Of a stretch of 64,000 nucleotides of DNA, positions 55,689 through 64,000 are shown one piece after another. Below the pieces are notes generated by a model, which made no database searches, was not told where the DNA came from, and was given only the letters and a program-made list of their open reading frames with translations. The stretch is from NCBI RefSeq assembly GCF_014200495.1, contig NZ_JACHBY010000001.1, positions 1 through 64,000 on the forward strand, written 5' to 3'. Position 1 is the stretch's first letter. Each line of letters begins with the position of its first letter. Source of the DNA: Mucilaginibacter geliditolerans (GTDB taxonomy: Bacteria; Bacteroidota; Bacteroidia; Sphingobacteriales; Sphingobacteriaceae). The position numbers and the translations under genes are program-made.

Positions 55689-55722
55689 ATAGCGATGGGT
55701 TTCAAATCCATCGCTATTTTTG
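55689..55722 (+). terminator. terminator of the M1 peptidase gene
   Basis: ATAGCGATGG (55689-55698) pairs with CCATCGCTAT (55707-55716) around a 9-nt loop, then TTTTTG. It ends the M1 gene just after the repeat. Confidence 0.85.
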
Positions 55723-55748
55723 CTTTATACATTCGGTAACTCAATGGC

Positions 55749-56084
55749 TTAGATATCGCTCCAATTTGATAGATCGGACAAGATAGGCAGTAACGCCTCG
55801 CCTTTGGGCGTTAGTTGATATTCTACTTTAACAGGTACTTCGGCAATAATATTTTTGATGATCAGTCCGGATGATTCAAGCTCCTTTATTTGCTTTCCCA
55901 GTGTTTGATCAGATATGGAATGCAAGGCGATCTTCAATAAGCTAAACCTATTTGTGTTTTCTGATATGTGTATAACTATCAGGGCTTTCCATCTGCCTGA
56001 TATGAGGTCAAGGGCACCATTTATTCTGCAAGATTTTAGCAGGAAAGCTTTATTCACGGCATTTGAAGAAGTTTCTTTGATCAT
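55749..56084 (-). CDS. HxlR-family transcriptional regulator (111 aa)
   Basis: Winged-helix DNA-binding protein with the HxlR core: CRINGALDLISGRWKALIVI (about 19-38), with Cys19 before the helix, as in redox or aldehyde-responsive members. The recognition segment is ISDQTLGKQIKELESSGLI and the wing VPVKVEYQLTPKG. It is divergent from the oxidoreductase at 56194, with a dyad in the gap. HxlR members often respond to electrophiles or quinones, which suits the neighbour. The Cys-based sensing is inference. Confidence 0.88.
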   Translation of the reverse strand: MIKETSSNAVNKAFLLKSCRINGALDLISGRWKALIVIHISENTNRFSLLKIALHSISDQTLGKQIKELESSGLIIKNIIAEVPVKVEYQLTPKGEALLPILSDLSNWSDI

Positions 56085-56093
56085 TTTATATGG

Positions 56094-56133
56094 TACTCCC
56101 TTTTTTGTGAGTTACTCCCAATAAGAGGAGTAA
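56094..56133. promoter_or_regulatory. candidate HxlR operator: TACTCCC repeats and dyad
   Basis: TTACTCC (56112-56118) and GGAGTAA (56127-56133) form a 7-bp dyad with an 8-bp spacer, and a further TACTCCC lies at 56094-56100, 19 bases upstream of the second. This is between the divergent regulator and oxidoreductase, directly next to the regulator start. HxlR dimers bind such dyads. Confidence 0.6.
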
Positions 56134-56156
56134 AGGTTATTTAGTTTATGAAGCTA

Positions 56157-56164
56157 TAATTTTG
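56157..56164 (+). promoter_or_regulatory. -7 promoter box TAATTTTG of the oxidoreductase gene
   Basis: A match to TAnnTTTG, 29 bases before the ATG. The dyad at 56112-56133 lies where the -33 region would be, so a bound regulator would block it. No perfect TTTG -33 box is seen. Confidence 0.5.
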
Positions 56165-56193
56165 ACGCTTTACAAATTTATACTTATAGCGCT

Positions 56194-57189
56194 ATGAAAG
56201 CAATAATATTGAATGGTTTTGGCGATGTTTCTAACTTCAGTTTAGCTGAAGTTGAAGTGCCTGTGATAAAAGATGACGAAGTTTTGATTCAATTAAAAGC
56301 TGCGGCTTTTAATCCAATAGATTACCAGATGCGGCTTGGCTTACGGGAGAGCAGGATCATGAAATCTCCTGTCTTAGGTAGAGAGCTTTCAGGGGTAATT
56401 GTTGAAGCAGGCAAAAATGTGGTAGGATATCATGCTGGTGACGAAATAATCGCGGCTTCAGGCAGTAGGGGCTCAAATGGTAGTTATGCTGAGTTTATGG
56501 CATTGAAAAGTAGTTTTATAGCACATAAGCCAGCCAATATTAGTTTTGAAGCAGCTGCAGCAATACCATCAGCAGGATTAACGGCCTGGCAGTGTTTTAA
56601 CAGGATGCCTATTGAAACTAATAGCAGCGTTTTTATATCAGGAGGAGCAGGAGCGGTTGGGCGTTTCCTGATAAAATTACTGCTGATAAACGGTTGCACA
56701 AATATTGTAACAACGGCAGGGAGTGAACAAAGCATTAATGCACTTATTGCGCTTGGACTTAAGCCATCGCAAATTATAGACTATAAGAAAGATAACATGG
56801 AGCAAAATATTTTAAATGCCAATAATGGTCGCGGGTTTGATTTTGCTGTAGAAATTGTTGGTGGTGTACTAGCCGAAACAGCAGCTAATGTGCTTGATAT
56901 TAATGGCACCTATGTTGATGTTACGTTTTTAGGAACAGAATTAACGCGTGAAACATTATTTGATAAAGGCTGCGTTATAATTAATATAGCCAATTATGCA
57001 CAAGCCGCAAAGAATGCTAATTGGTATGGACAGACATTAAATGAATTGGCTAGTTTAATCAGGCAAAATAAGATAGCACCGCCCGAAATTAACAGCGTAG
57101 GTGATCTTAGCGTTGAAACTGTGCAGTTGGCTCACACACTGATGGAAACAAACCGGATTTTCGGTAAAAAGTTAGTGATGTCGATTTGA
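56194..57189 (+). CDS. MDR-family NADPH oxidoreductase, quinone-reductase-like (331 aa)
   Basis: Medium-chain dehydrogenase/reductase with the GroES-like N-terminal domain (about 1-115: FNPIDYQMRLGLRES, GRELSGVIVEAGKNV) and a Rossmann domain (about 120-260) with the NADPH motif SGGAGAVGRFLI. No zinc-binding Cys/His cluster is seen, so the protein is quinone-oxidoreductase-like, not a zinc alcohol dehydrogenase. It probably reduces quinones or enals and is controlled by the divergent HxlR regulator. Length normal. It converges on the efflux operon with a 4-base gap. Confidence 0.88.
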   Translation: MKAIILNGFGDVSNFSLAEVEVPVIKDDEVLIQLKAAAFNPIDYQMRLGLRESRIMKSPVLGRELSGVIVEAGKNVVGYHAGDEIIAASGSRGSNGSYAEFMALKSSFIAHKPANISFEAAAAIPSAGLTAWQCFNRMPIETNSSVFISGGAGAVGRFLIKLLLINGCTNIVTTAGSEQSINALIALGLKPSQIIDYKKDNMEQNILNANNGRGFDFAVEIVGGVLAETAANVLDINGTYVDVTFLGTELTRETLFDKGCVIINIANYAQAAKNANWYGQTLNELASLIRQNKIAPPEINSVGDLSVETVQLAHTLMETNRIFGKKLVMSI

Positions 57190-57193
57190 TAGC

Positions 57194-58411
57194 TTACTCA
57201 TACCTCAAAGCTTCAATCGGATCAAGTCGTGATGCTTTTTGTGCAGGATAGTAGCCGAAGAAAATGCCCGTAAGTGCACAAACTACAAAGGATAATACTA
57301 CTGATGATTGAGATATAATAGTAGGCCAACTGAGTATTAATGTTACCAGTCTGCAGGATATTATCCCTAAGCACACACCTATAACACCGCCTGTTATACT
57401 AATTAATACTGCTTCGGCTAAAAACTGAAGCAGTATATCTTTACCCCGCGCACCTATCGACATGCGCAGACCGATTTCGCGGGTACGTTCAGTCACTGAT
57501 ACATACATAATGTTCATAATACCGATGCCGCCTATAACCAATGATATACCGGCAATTACTGTAAGTAAAACGGTAAGCAGACTACTGGTTGAGCTCAAGG
57601 TGTTGATTAATTCCGCCTGAGTACGCACCTGGAAGTCATTATCCTCGCTAGCCGTTAAACGGTGTGAGGTACGCAAAATATTGGTCATTTCAGTTACCGC
57701 GGCATCAGTTACCTGTTCATTGGCTGCCGACGCGTAGATATTCTGATAGTAAATAGTAGCCAAAATCCTTTTTTGTACAGTGGTATAAGGCGCTATCAAT
57801 ATATCATCCTGATCCTGGCCGAAAGCGTTTTGCCCTTTGGGGTTTAATATGCCGATGATCTGGAAAGGGATATTACCAAAACGGATCACTTTACCAATAG
57901 GGTTTGTATTTGGGAACAGGTTGTCAATTACAGTTTGCCCTATGAGGCATACTTTGGCTGATGTTTGCACATCCTGTTCGGTAAAAGCGATACCATCTTT
58001 TAAGGTCAGCTTTCTGATGTCAAGATAGGCGGGATCAACCCCCTGCATACTGGTGGGCCAGTTCATGGCGCCATTAATTGCCTGGCCTTTTGCCGTTACC
58101 GATGGTGAAACATCAGTAATGTATTGCGCGTCACGTTTTAAGGCGACTATATCCTTACTGGTTAGGGTCTGAAAGCTGGACCCGGAGATTTTTACACCGC
58201 CATTTAAATTACTGGCCGGCATCACGGTAATCATGTTCGATCCCATATTAGATAGCGAATCATGGATGCTTTGTTTTGAGCCCTGCCCGATAGCTACCAT
58301 GGCAATAACTGAAGCCACACCCATAATAATACCGAGCATGGTTAAAAATGCCCTCAGCTTATTACGCTGCAATGCCCTTAATGCTATCAGTATCAGGTTG
58401 TAGAAACTCAT
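57194..58411 (-). CDS. MacB-type ABC transporter permease (405 aa)
   Basis: FtsX-domain permease of an ABC efflux pump without the N-terminal ATPase. It has an N-terminal transmembrane helix (LRAFLTMLGIIMGVASVIAM), a periplasmic MacB_PCD core (about 45-270) and three C-terminal helices (about 285, 335, 370) with GGIGIMNIMYVSVTERTREI. It couples ATP hydrolysis to moving a substrate from the periplasm through TolC. It lies 9 bases after the ATPase gene. The permease and ATPase of MacB are split into two genes here, a normal Bacteroidota arrangement. Confidence 0.94.
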   Translation of the reverse strand: MSFYNLILIALRALQRNKLRAFLTMLGIIMGVASVIAMVAIGQGSKQSIHDSLSNMGSNMITVMPASNLNGGVKISGSSFQTLTSKDIVALKRDAQYITDVSPSVTAKGQAINGAMNWPTSMQGVDPAYLDIRKLTLKDGIAFTEQDVQTSAKVCLIGQTVIDNLFPNTNPIGKVIRFGNIPFQIIGILNPKGQNAFGQDQDDILIAPYTTVQKRILATIYYQNIYASAANEQVTDAAVTEMTNILRTSHRLTASEDNDFQVRTQAELINTLSSTSSLLTVLLTVIAGISLVIGGIGIMNIMYVSVTERTREIGLRMSIGARGKDILLQFLAEAVLISITGGVIGVCLGIISCRLVTLILSWPTIISQSSVVLSFVVCALTGIFFGYYPAQKASRLDPIEALRYE

Positions 58412-58420
58412 ATCTCAATA

Positions 58421-59170
58421 TTAATAATCATCGGTAACCGGTAAATTATCCAGCACTTCACGTGCCGAACGGATGTTTTCATTCGGGGTATCCTTTTGTA
58501 TGATTCCATCGCGCAGCAAAATAGTACGGCTGCTGAATGAAGCTATATCGGGCTCATGGGTTACAAATACTATGGTTTTACCCTGGGTTCTATTCAATTC
58601 CTGCATCAGCGCCATAATCTCGTAGGAGGTACGGCTGTCAAGATTGCCCGTTGCTTCATCGGCAAGTATCATAACCGGCTCGTTCACCAATGCCCGCGCT
58701 ATGGCCACACGCTGCTGCTGCCCGCCCGAAAGCTGACTGGGTGTGTGATCGTGCCTGTCGGCCAGTTTAACAGCTTCTAATGCATTTATAGCACGTTTTT
58801 TTCGTTCTTCAGAGCTGATCTCCTTATTGTATAATAAAGGCAGTTCTACATTCTCCAATGCTGTAGTACGCGGCAACAAGTTATAAGCCTGAAATACGAA
58901 GCCAATTTTATGGTTGCGCAATTGGGCAAGCTCATCACGCGATAGTTTCTTTATATCCACGCCATCCAGTAAATAATCACCGATGGAGGGTTTATCCAAA
59001 CAGCCTAAAATATTCAGCAAAGTTGTTTTGCCCGAGCCGCTGCTGCCCATAATGGTAACAAACTCACCGGCCTCAACCGTAAAGCTGATGCCTTTAAGCG
59101 CGCGCACGGTTTCAACGCCCATAACAAACTCCCGTTTAAGCTCGCGTATTTCCAAGATTCTTTTGCTCAT
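58421..59170 (-). CDS. MacB/LolD-type ABC transporter ATPase (249 aa)
   Basis: Cytoplasmic NBD: Walker [10 protein letters not shown] (42-50), Q-loop [13 protein letters not shown], signature LSGGQQQR (about 148-155), Walker [10 protein letters not shown] and H-loop VTHEPD. The N-terminus ([15 protein letters not shown]) and a C-terminal tail of about 30 residues are usual. It overlaps the adaptor gene by 4 bases (start inside the previous stop), so the two are translated in coupling. Powers the permease downstream. Confidence 0.95.
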   Translation of the reverse strand: MSKRILEIRELKREFVMGVETVRALKGISFTVEAGEFVTIMGSSGSGKTTLLNILGCLDKPSIGDYLLDGVDIKKLSRDELAQLRNHKIGFVFQAYNLLPRTTALENVELPLLYNKEISSEERKKRAINALEAVKLADRHDHTPSQLSGGQQQRVAIARALVNEPVMILADEATGNLDSRTSYEIMALMQELNRTQGKTIVFVTHEPDIASFSSRTILLRDGIIQKDTPNENIRSAREVLDNLPVTDDY

Positions 59171-60444
59171 CGGCCTTTGCCTCCTCCACCACGTTTTGGT
59201 AAAAACGGACTACCGGTTGATGCAGCCGGCGTTGCTGTTACACTTCCAGAAATTGCTATGCCGGTTATTACATTATCGGTAGTATCTAAACCTTTTAAAA
59301 CCTCAACATGCGTATTGTCATTTAAACCGATCAAAATATGTTTGTAGCTTATCGTTTTGCCTTTCAGCAACCATACAACAGCGCCTTGTTTTGGAATGGC
59401 GCCAACGCTATCTTTCCGGCTTTTTACGGTATGTGTAACCTCGGCAGCATTACCGCTTGCGCCGCTTTTCTTGCCCTTGCCCGTATGTGGAACTTTACCT
59501 ACAATGGTATAATCCTTCATTAAGGATGAATCGGGGGTGAATTGCAGTGCTTTAGCTGGTATGAGCATGGCATTGTTAACCTCTTTTGTGTAGATGATGA
59601 TATTGGCAGTCATGCCCGGCTTTAATTTCATGTCCTCATTTGGGGCATTGATGATTGTGGTATAGGTAACTACGTTGGCCGATACATTCGGGCGCAGCCT
59701 GATATCTTCAACTGTGCCTGAAAACTGATCGTTTATAAAGGCATCAACAGTAAATGCAACGCGCTGGCTTTTGCTTACATCGCCAATGTCGGCCTCATCT
59801 ACATTAGCCTCAACCTGCATTTTTGTAATGTCTTTGGCTATAGTAAACAGGGTAGGTGTGCTGAATGACGCCGCAACCGTTTGTCCAACGCTTATGCTTC
59901 TGTTAAGCACAACACCATCAATGGGCGAGTAAATATCAGCATAAGATAAATTCTTTTGGGCTGAGCGCACCGTTGCTGCCGCAGCATCAACATTTGCTTT
60001 TGCTGATGAGTAGGCTGATACGGCGGAGTCATAATCAGCTTTGCTGATGGCATCTGTTTTAAAAAGCAGGTTTTGGCGGTTATAGTTGTTTTTTTGCAAG
60101 ACCAGCTGACTTTGTGCATTCAGCAGGTTGCCCTTGTTTTGATCAAGCGCTGCCTGTAACAAGGTTTTATCAAGCGAAGCTATCAATTGCCCTTTTTTAA
60201 CTTTTGAGTTGAAATCAACATATAAATACTGCAATGTGCCCGATACCTGGGTGCCCACACTTACGGTATCAACAGGTTCAATTTTGCCGGTAGCCGTTAC
60301 GCTGGTTGATATGTAGCCGTAAGTTGGTTTTTCCGCTTGCAATACCACAGGCACATCGGGTTTTCTTATAAAAAAGAACCAGATCAGTAATAGCGCTAAG
60401 GCTATTCCTGCTATGATCAATATTTTTTTGTAACTACTTTTCAT
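59167..60444 (-). CDS. MacA/HlyD-type periplasmic adaptor (425 aa)
   Basis: Membrane-fusion protein with an N-terminal membrane anchor (about 8-27: ILIIAGIALALLLIWFFF), the biotinyl-lipoyl domain with VDTVSVGTQVSGTLQYL, a helical hairpin (about 90-160) and beta-barrel domains. A Gly-Lys rich insertion (GKGKKSGASGNAAE) lies near residue 325, and a Gly-rich C-terminus ([11 protein letters not shown]) ends it. It links the MacB-type pump to the TolC channel. Position TolC-adaptor-ATPase-permease on one strand shows one efflux operon. Substrate unknown. Confidence 0.92.
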   Translation of the reverse strand: MKSSYKKILIIAGIALALLLIWFFFIRKPDVPVVLQAEKPTYGYISTSVTATGKIEPVDTVSVGTQVSGTLQYLYVDFNSKVKKGQLIASLDKTLLQAALDQNKGNLLNAQSQLVLQKNNYNRQNLLFKTDAISKADYDSAVSAYSSAKANVDAAAATVRSAQKNLSYADIYSPIDGVVLNRSISVGQTVAASFSTPTLFTIAKDITKMQVEANVDEADIGDVSKSQRVAFTVDAFINDQFSGTVEDIRLRPNVSANVVTYTTIINAPNEDMKLKPGMTANIIIYTKEVNNAMLIPAKALQFTPDSSLMKDYTIVGKVPHTGKGKKSGASGNAAEVTHTVKSRKDSVGAIPKQGAVVWLLKGKTISYKHILIGLNDNTHVEVLKGLDTTDNVITGIAISGSVTATPAASTGSPFLPKRGGGGKGR

Positions 60445-60456
60445 GATGGCCTGAGG

Positions 60457-61824
60457 TTATAATTTAATCGGGATACCCTTATAGAAATCATATATTTTTA
60501 ATGTTAATATCACATTGTACTTAGCCTGCACAAAGGCCTGCTGCGATTGTATGAACAGATTCTTCTGTAGCAGAAAGTCAACAATGCTGGCAACGCCCAC
60601 CTTTAACTGCTCGCTGGCAATGCGGTAGCTTTCCTGGTTGTATTTGTATTCAACTTCGGCAGCATCATATTGGCTTTTTGCATTTTGAAAATTCAGATAG
60701 GCGCGCTCTACCGTTTGCGATAGTACTATTTTGGTATCGCTAAGTGTAAGGTTAGCTTGTTCTACGTTTATTTTAGCCTCTTCAACCTGTGTTTTAACAA
60801 CCCGCTTGGTGAAAATGGGTATAGATAGGGTAAGGCCAATATCCTGGTAAAAATTACTGTTCAGTTGTGAAAAATAACCGGCCTGGCTACCACTAACATA
60901 ACCTGATGATAAACCTGCCCCGGCAACCAAACTTGGTAAATAACCCGCTTGTGCTATTTTAACGCCATACTGCGCAATTTGTACACCCAATTGGCTGTTC
61001 TTTACTTCGGGGCGGTTCTTTAATGCGATATCCTCCGCTTCGCGAAGCGGGGAGGCTGTAGTATCATCAGGGGCGATGCTATCTGGTTTGAAAATATCAA
61101 AGTGGCTATCTGTTGGTAAAAGTAAAAGTTGTTTCAGGGTTAGCAGGTCGCCGCGCTCGGTGTTTTGCTGGTTAACTAAGGTATATTGATCGGCTGCTTG
61201 CTGTGCCTGTAATTGTATCAGATCCTTACGGGCTACGCTGCCTACGTTGTACCGCTGCTGTTCAAGCTTGGTTTGTGCTATTGATGTGTTTACCAGATCG
61301 GTATCATAGATGAGGTTTTCCTTATCGAGCAGTATAGCTAAATAAGCTTGTGTGATTTGCAGGGTAATATCATTTTCCTGTTGTATAATGGCATAATTGG
61401 CCTGCTGAACGGATAGATTAGCCTGTGAAATGGTATTGGTGATAGCGTTGCCATTATATAAGGTTACGTTAGAGTTTAAACCATACGAGCCCTGTGTAGT
61501 AAAGCGTGAACCAAGTGTTCCATTATAAGAAGTTACATTGTTGCCATGCGCGAATGTTTCACTGGCCGAAGCGGAAAGATTTGGTAAACGTGCTGCTTTT
61601 GCCAATAAATACTGCTGCTGACTGGTTTGCTGGTTAAGGCGGATACTGTTGATCTGGATATTGTTCTTTTTGGCGTAATCAATACATTTAACCAGGTCCC
61701 ATTGTATGGTTTTGCCAACCAAAGTGCTGTCCTGTGCATAAATATTAAAACAGCCAAAAAGTAATAACAGGAGTAGTATTATTTTTTTTGTTTTGGATAG
61801 CATATTCTGTATCGACATCGGCAC
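60457..61824 (-). CDS. TolC-family outer membrane efflux protein (455 aa)
   Basis: Signal peptide (LLLLFGCFNIYAQ), then the OEP fold with two repeats (WDLVKCIDYAKKNNIQINS... and AEDIALKNRPEVKNSQLGV). Long helices form the alpha-helical barrel, for example VEEAKINVEQANLTLSDTK. The exact start is uncertain: ATGs at 61824, 61818 and 61803 share the frame, and the last gives the shortest signal peptide. It is the first gene of the efflux operon, 12 bases before the adaptor. In the 204-base gap before it, an ATGCTT...AAGCAT inverted repeat occurs near 61843-61864. Confidence 0.9.
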   Translation of the reverse strand: MPMSIQNMLSKTKKIILLLLLLFGCFNIYAQDSTLVGKTIQWDLVKCIDYAKKNNIQINSIRLNQQTSQQQYLLAKAARLPNLSASASETFAHGNNVTSYNGTLGSRFTTQGSYGLNSNVTLYNGNAITNTISQANLSVQQANYAIIQQENDITLQITQAYLAILLDKENLIYDTDLVNTSIAQTKLEQQRYNVGSVARKDLIQLQAQQAADQYTLVNQQNTERGDLLTLKQLLLLPTDSHFDIFKPDSIAPDDTTASPLREAEDIALKNRPEVKNSQLGVQIAQYGVKIAQAGYLPSLVAGAGLSSGYVSGSQAGYFSQLNSNFYQDIGLTLSIPIFTKRVVKTQVEEAKINVEQANLTLSDTKIVLSQTVERAYLNFQNAKSQYDAAEVEYKYNQESYRIASEQLKVGVASIVDFLLQKNLFIQSQQAFVQAKYNVILTLKIYDFYKGIPIKL

Positions 61825-62028
61825 GGTTTAATATTATTGCTAGAATGCTTAATGCATTTTAAGCATAAATGTTTGATTTATAACAGATATTTCTTGTAAT
61901 ATTTTAATTACCCGCGTGAAAAACGACCCAATTAATGCCGAAAGCTAATTTTAATATTATTTAATACGTTGTTTTTTTCATTCCTTTTAAGTATAGCGGA
62001 TGCATTTATTATATTTAGGTCCTGATTA

Positions 62029-63000
62029 ATGATTATGCTTAAACCTATACTTATCTTCTTTTTTGGATTGTTTGTTTTTCAAACTGCTAGGGCGCAGAAG
62101 CAGGATACATTGTTGTATTATGTGAACAAGTCCGGTGTGATAATAGCTAATAAGGATAGTGCTGATTATTTTTTGACAATAATGCCGCCGGATACCAGTA
62201 CAGGTAAGGTGCTTTATCCTGTTAATGAGTTTTATCCAAATGGTAAGAAAAAATTAATGGGTACTTCTGTTAGTAATAATTGCAGAGCATTAAAGTTTGA
62301 TGGGACATGCATTAGTTATTTCTCAAATGGTAAACGTGCGAACATGACTACATATAAGATGGGAAAATTTTTTGGTGCTTTTGCAGATTATTATCCCAAT
62401 GGTCAGTTATACTACGCTGGAGAAAATTATGGTAAAAATATACCACGCTATATTGAATGCAGAGACAGTACAGGGAAAATATTGACTGAAAATGGAAATG
62501 GAAAGTTGGTGTTTTATGATAATTTGTTTAAAGATGTTGAAACTGAAGGGAATATAGTTGACAGTTTACAAGAAGGAGAATGGCAATATTTCATACATAA
62601 TAAGTTAATAACAGTTATTAAATATTTAAAAGGTGAAGTGGAATCTTGTGTATATTATGATACTAAAGGGAAGACTCATACAATAATAGGATATGAAGTT
62701 GAACCATCGTATAATGGTGGGTTGGCTGATTTTTATAAATTCTTAGGAAATAAAATACAATATCCAGATAGTGATAAAAGAAACAATATTCAGGGTAAGG
62801 TTTTAGTCACTTTTGTTGTTGAAAAGGATGGTACACTAAGTGGTGTTAAAGCAGTTAGATACCGAAGTGAAGGTTTGGCAGCAGAGGCTGTGCGTGCGGT
62901 AAAGTTATCATCTCCATGGGTGCCAGGATTTCAAAATGGGAGACCAGTACGTGTACAATATACTGTACCGGTATCGTTTACCTTAAATAGGGATTATTAA
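62029..63000 (+). CDS. secreted MORN-like and TonB-C domain protein, copy 1 (323 aa)
   Basis: Signal peptide (LFVFQTARAQ), then three MORN-type YPNGK-like repeats (EFYPNGKKK, SYFSNGKRA, DYYPNGQLY; about 65-140), as in the YwqK toxin-antitoxin 'antitoxin' family. A C-terminal TonB-C domain (about 225-320) follows, with VEKDGTLSGVKAVR and PVRVQYTVPVSFTL. TonB proteins normally have an N-terminal inner membrane helix and Pro linker, both absent here, so this is a periplasmic TonB-C module without energy coupling. Starts 204 bases after the divergent TolC gene. A paralogue follows 6 bases later. Confidence 0.85.
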   Translation: MIMLKPILIFFFGLFVFQTARAQKQDTLLYYVNKSGVIIANKDSADYFLTIMPPDTSTGKVLYPVNEFYPNGKKKLMGTSVSNNCRALKFDGTCISYFSNGKRANMTTYKMGKFFGAFADYYPNGQLYYAGENYGKNIPRYIECRDSTGKILTENGNGKLVFYDNLFKDVETEGNIVDSLQEGEWQYFIHNKLITVIKYLKGEVESCVYYDTKGKTHTIIGYEVEPSYNGGLADFYKFLGNKIQYPDSDKRNNIQGKVLVTFVVEKDGTLSGVKAVRYRSEGLAAEAVRAVKLSSPWVPGFQNGRPVRVQYTVPVSFTLNRDY

Positions 63001-63006
63001 TTTAAC

Positions 63007-64000
63007 ATGATAAAAAATATACTTGGTTTAGTTTTGGGGTTGATGGTGTTGCAATCTGCCCAGGCTCAAAAAAATACAATACAAAAGGATACTTTGCTGT
63101 ATTATATGAAGAACTCTGGCGGGATAACACCGAATAAAGACAGTGCCGATTACTTTATGTTTATAATGCCGCTTGATAGTGCCACCAAGCTATATCCGGT
63201 TAATGAATTTTACAAAAATGGAACTCGTAAATTAATCGCAGCTTCAACCACAAATAATTGGGATCAATTAAAATATGATGGCCCATTTATTTCGTTTTAC
63301 CCAAATGGCAAGCGTAATACATCTGCTACGTTGGTAAAAGGATATATGAATGGAGAAATGACAGGATATTATCCTAATGGAAAATTGTATTGCATTGAAA
63401 AATATGTCACAAATAAAAATTCTTCATTAATAGAATGCAGAGATTCACTTGGAAAAGTTTTAGCAGAAAATGGTAACGGGCATTGGCTGGAATTTGATAA
63501 TCAGCTAAGAAAAGTTATTTCAGAAGGAAATATTATTGATAGTCTTAAAGATGGAGAATGGCACGGTAATATAAACGATACTGGGAAATATACTTGTCAG
63601 TATAAAAAAGGCATATTGTTATCGGGCATTGGCTATGATAAATCGGGAAAGACATACTCTTTTGAAAAAGTACGTGTTGCACCTGCTTATAAAGGAGGAA
63701 CTAGGGCTCTTTATACACTTTTATGGCAAAAAATAAATTATCCTAAAGATGCATTAACGCATGGTTTTTATATCAAGGTATTAGTTAGCATCAGTATTGA
63801 TAAAGATGGAAGCATAAGTAATATACATACATTATACAATCCGCTTTCTTCAAGTAAAGTAAAAGCTATTAGAGATGATTATTTGTCATTTAGTAATGAA
63901 GTTTTGGCATCTGCTAAATTATTGCCGCCGTGGATACCTGGAATAGAATACGGCATGCCCGAAAAAATGGAAGTCATTATTCCTGTAGATTATACTATAA
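63007..64000 (+). CDS. secreted MORN-like and TonB-C domain protein, copy 2 (partial, window edge)
   Basis: The open frame starts at 63007 and runs off the window after 331 codons without a stop. It is a clear paralogue of the gene 6 bases upstream: signal peptide (LGLMVLQSAQAQ), FYPNGK-type repeats (NEFYKNGTRK, SFYPNGKRN, GYYPNGKLY) and a TonB-C end (SIDKDGSISNIHTLY, EKMEVIIPVDYTI). The two differ over much of the middle, so the duplication is not recent. It is cut here only by the window edge, not by decay. Confidence 0.85.
   Translation, partial: MIKNILGLVLGLMVLQSAQAQKNTIQKDTLLYYMKNSGGITPNKDSADYFMFIMPLDSATKLYPVNEFYKNGTRKLIAASTTNNWDQLKYDGPFISFYPNGKRNTSATLVKGYMNGEMTGYYPNGKLYCIEKYVTNKNSSLIECRDSLGKVLAENGNGHWLEFDNQLRKVISEGNIIDSLKDGEWHGNINDTGKYTCQYKKGILLSGIGYDKSGKTYSFEKVRVAPAYKGGTRALYTLLWQKINYPKDALTHGFYIKVLVSISIDKDGSISNIHTLYNPLSSSKVKAIRDDYLSFSNEVLASAKLLPPWIPGIEYGMPEKMEVIIPVDYTI

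Noticed and set aside
1..64000. CRISPR array, prophage, integrase or insertion sequence
   Set aside because: No regularly spaced direct repeats, no transposase or integrase frame, and no phage structural genes; the only repeats are short palindromes and direct words.

Overview
The window looks like the chromosome of a Bacteroidota bacterium, most likely a Sphingobacteriaceae member such as Mucilaginibacter or Pedobacter. This rests on two SusC/SusD pairs, a one-protein hybrid two-component regulator, SpII lipoproteins ending in G/S-C-K-K, DUF4199, DUF3822 and BatA-type proteins, TAnnTTTG promoter matches and several families of short intergenic palindromes. The species is not decided by the sequence.

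Layout. (1) 1-4.9 kb is accessory and partly decayed: a possible structured RNA, a small unknown gene, fragments of a GH31-like and an isochorismatase-like gene, a universal stress protein, and a tautomerase/cupin/cupin/AraC cluster. (2) 4.9-16.6 kb is a polysaccharide utilisation locus (PUL 1) on the minus strand: susC, susD, a fasciclin-domain lipoprotein, a probable DUF5007-like lipoprotein, a decayed small gene, a LacI-type regulator and a GH31 glycosidase. A perfect LacI-type palindrome lies upstream of susC, between it and a divergent lipoprotein that resembles a glutamic (G1/eqolisin) peptidase. (3) 16.8-31.9 kb is PUL 2: a 1403-residue hybrid two-component sensor, susC, susD, two GH53 endo-galactanases, a GH2 beta-galactosidase and a convergent esterase-like hydrolase. 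Together they describe beta-1,4-galactan or arabinogalactan breakdown and uptake. (4) 32-52.9 kb is core genome: tRNA-Lys(CTT), an ABC-F ATPase, pyrE, a NUDIX hydrolase, coaD, rsmD, DUF3822, a RecD-like helicase, a BatA-like protein, a dihydroorotase-family protein, two DUF4199 proteins, rseP, dxr, a GH3-family protein and two GT2 glycosyltransferases. Its intergenic gaps carry at least six kinds of hairpin or repeat element. (5) 53-64 kb holds an M1 peptidase, a divergent HxlR/oxidoreductase pair, a MacAB/TolC-type efflux operon and a tandem pair of secreted MORN-like plus TonB-C proteins, the second cut by the window edge.

Most notable: a G1-peptidase-like lipoprotein sharing a control region with a LacI-governed PUL; a dihydroorotase homologue without the HxH ligands and catalytic Asp; an ABC-F protein with one apparently intact and one degenerate composite ATPase site; pyrE and NUDIX start codons that overlap head to head; a 31-bp perfect intergenic palindrome; and the secreted MORN/TonB-C pair. 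I do not see CRISPR, prophage, transposase or rRNA genes.
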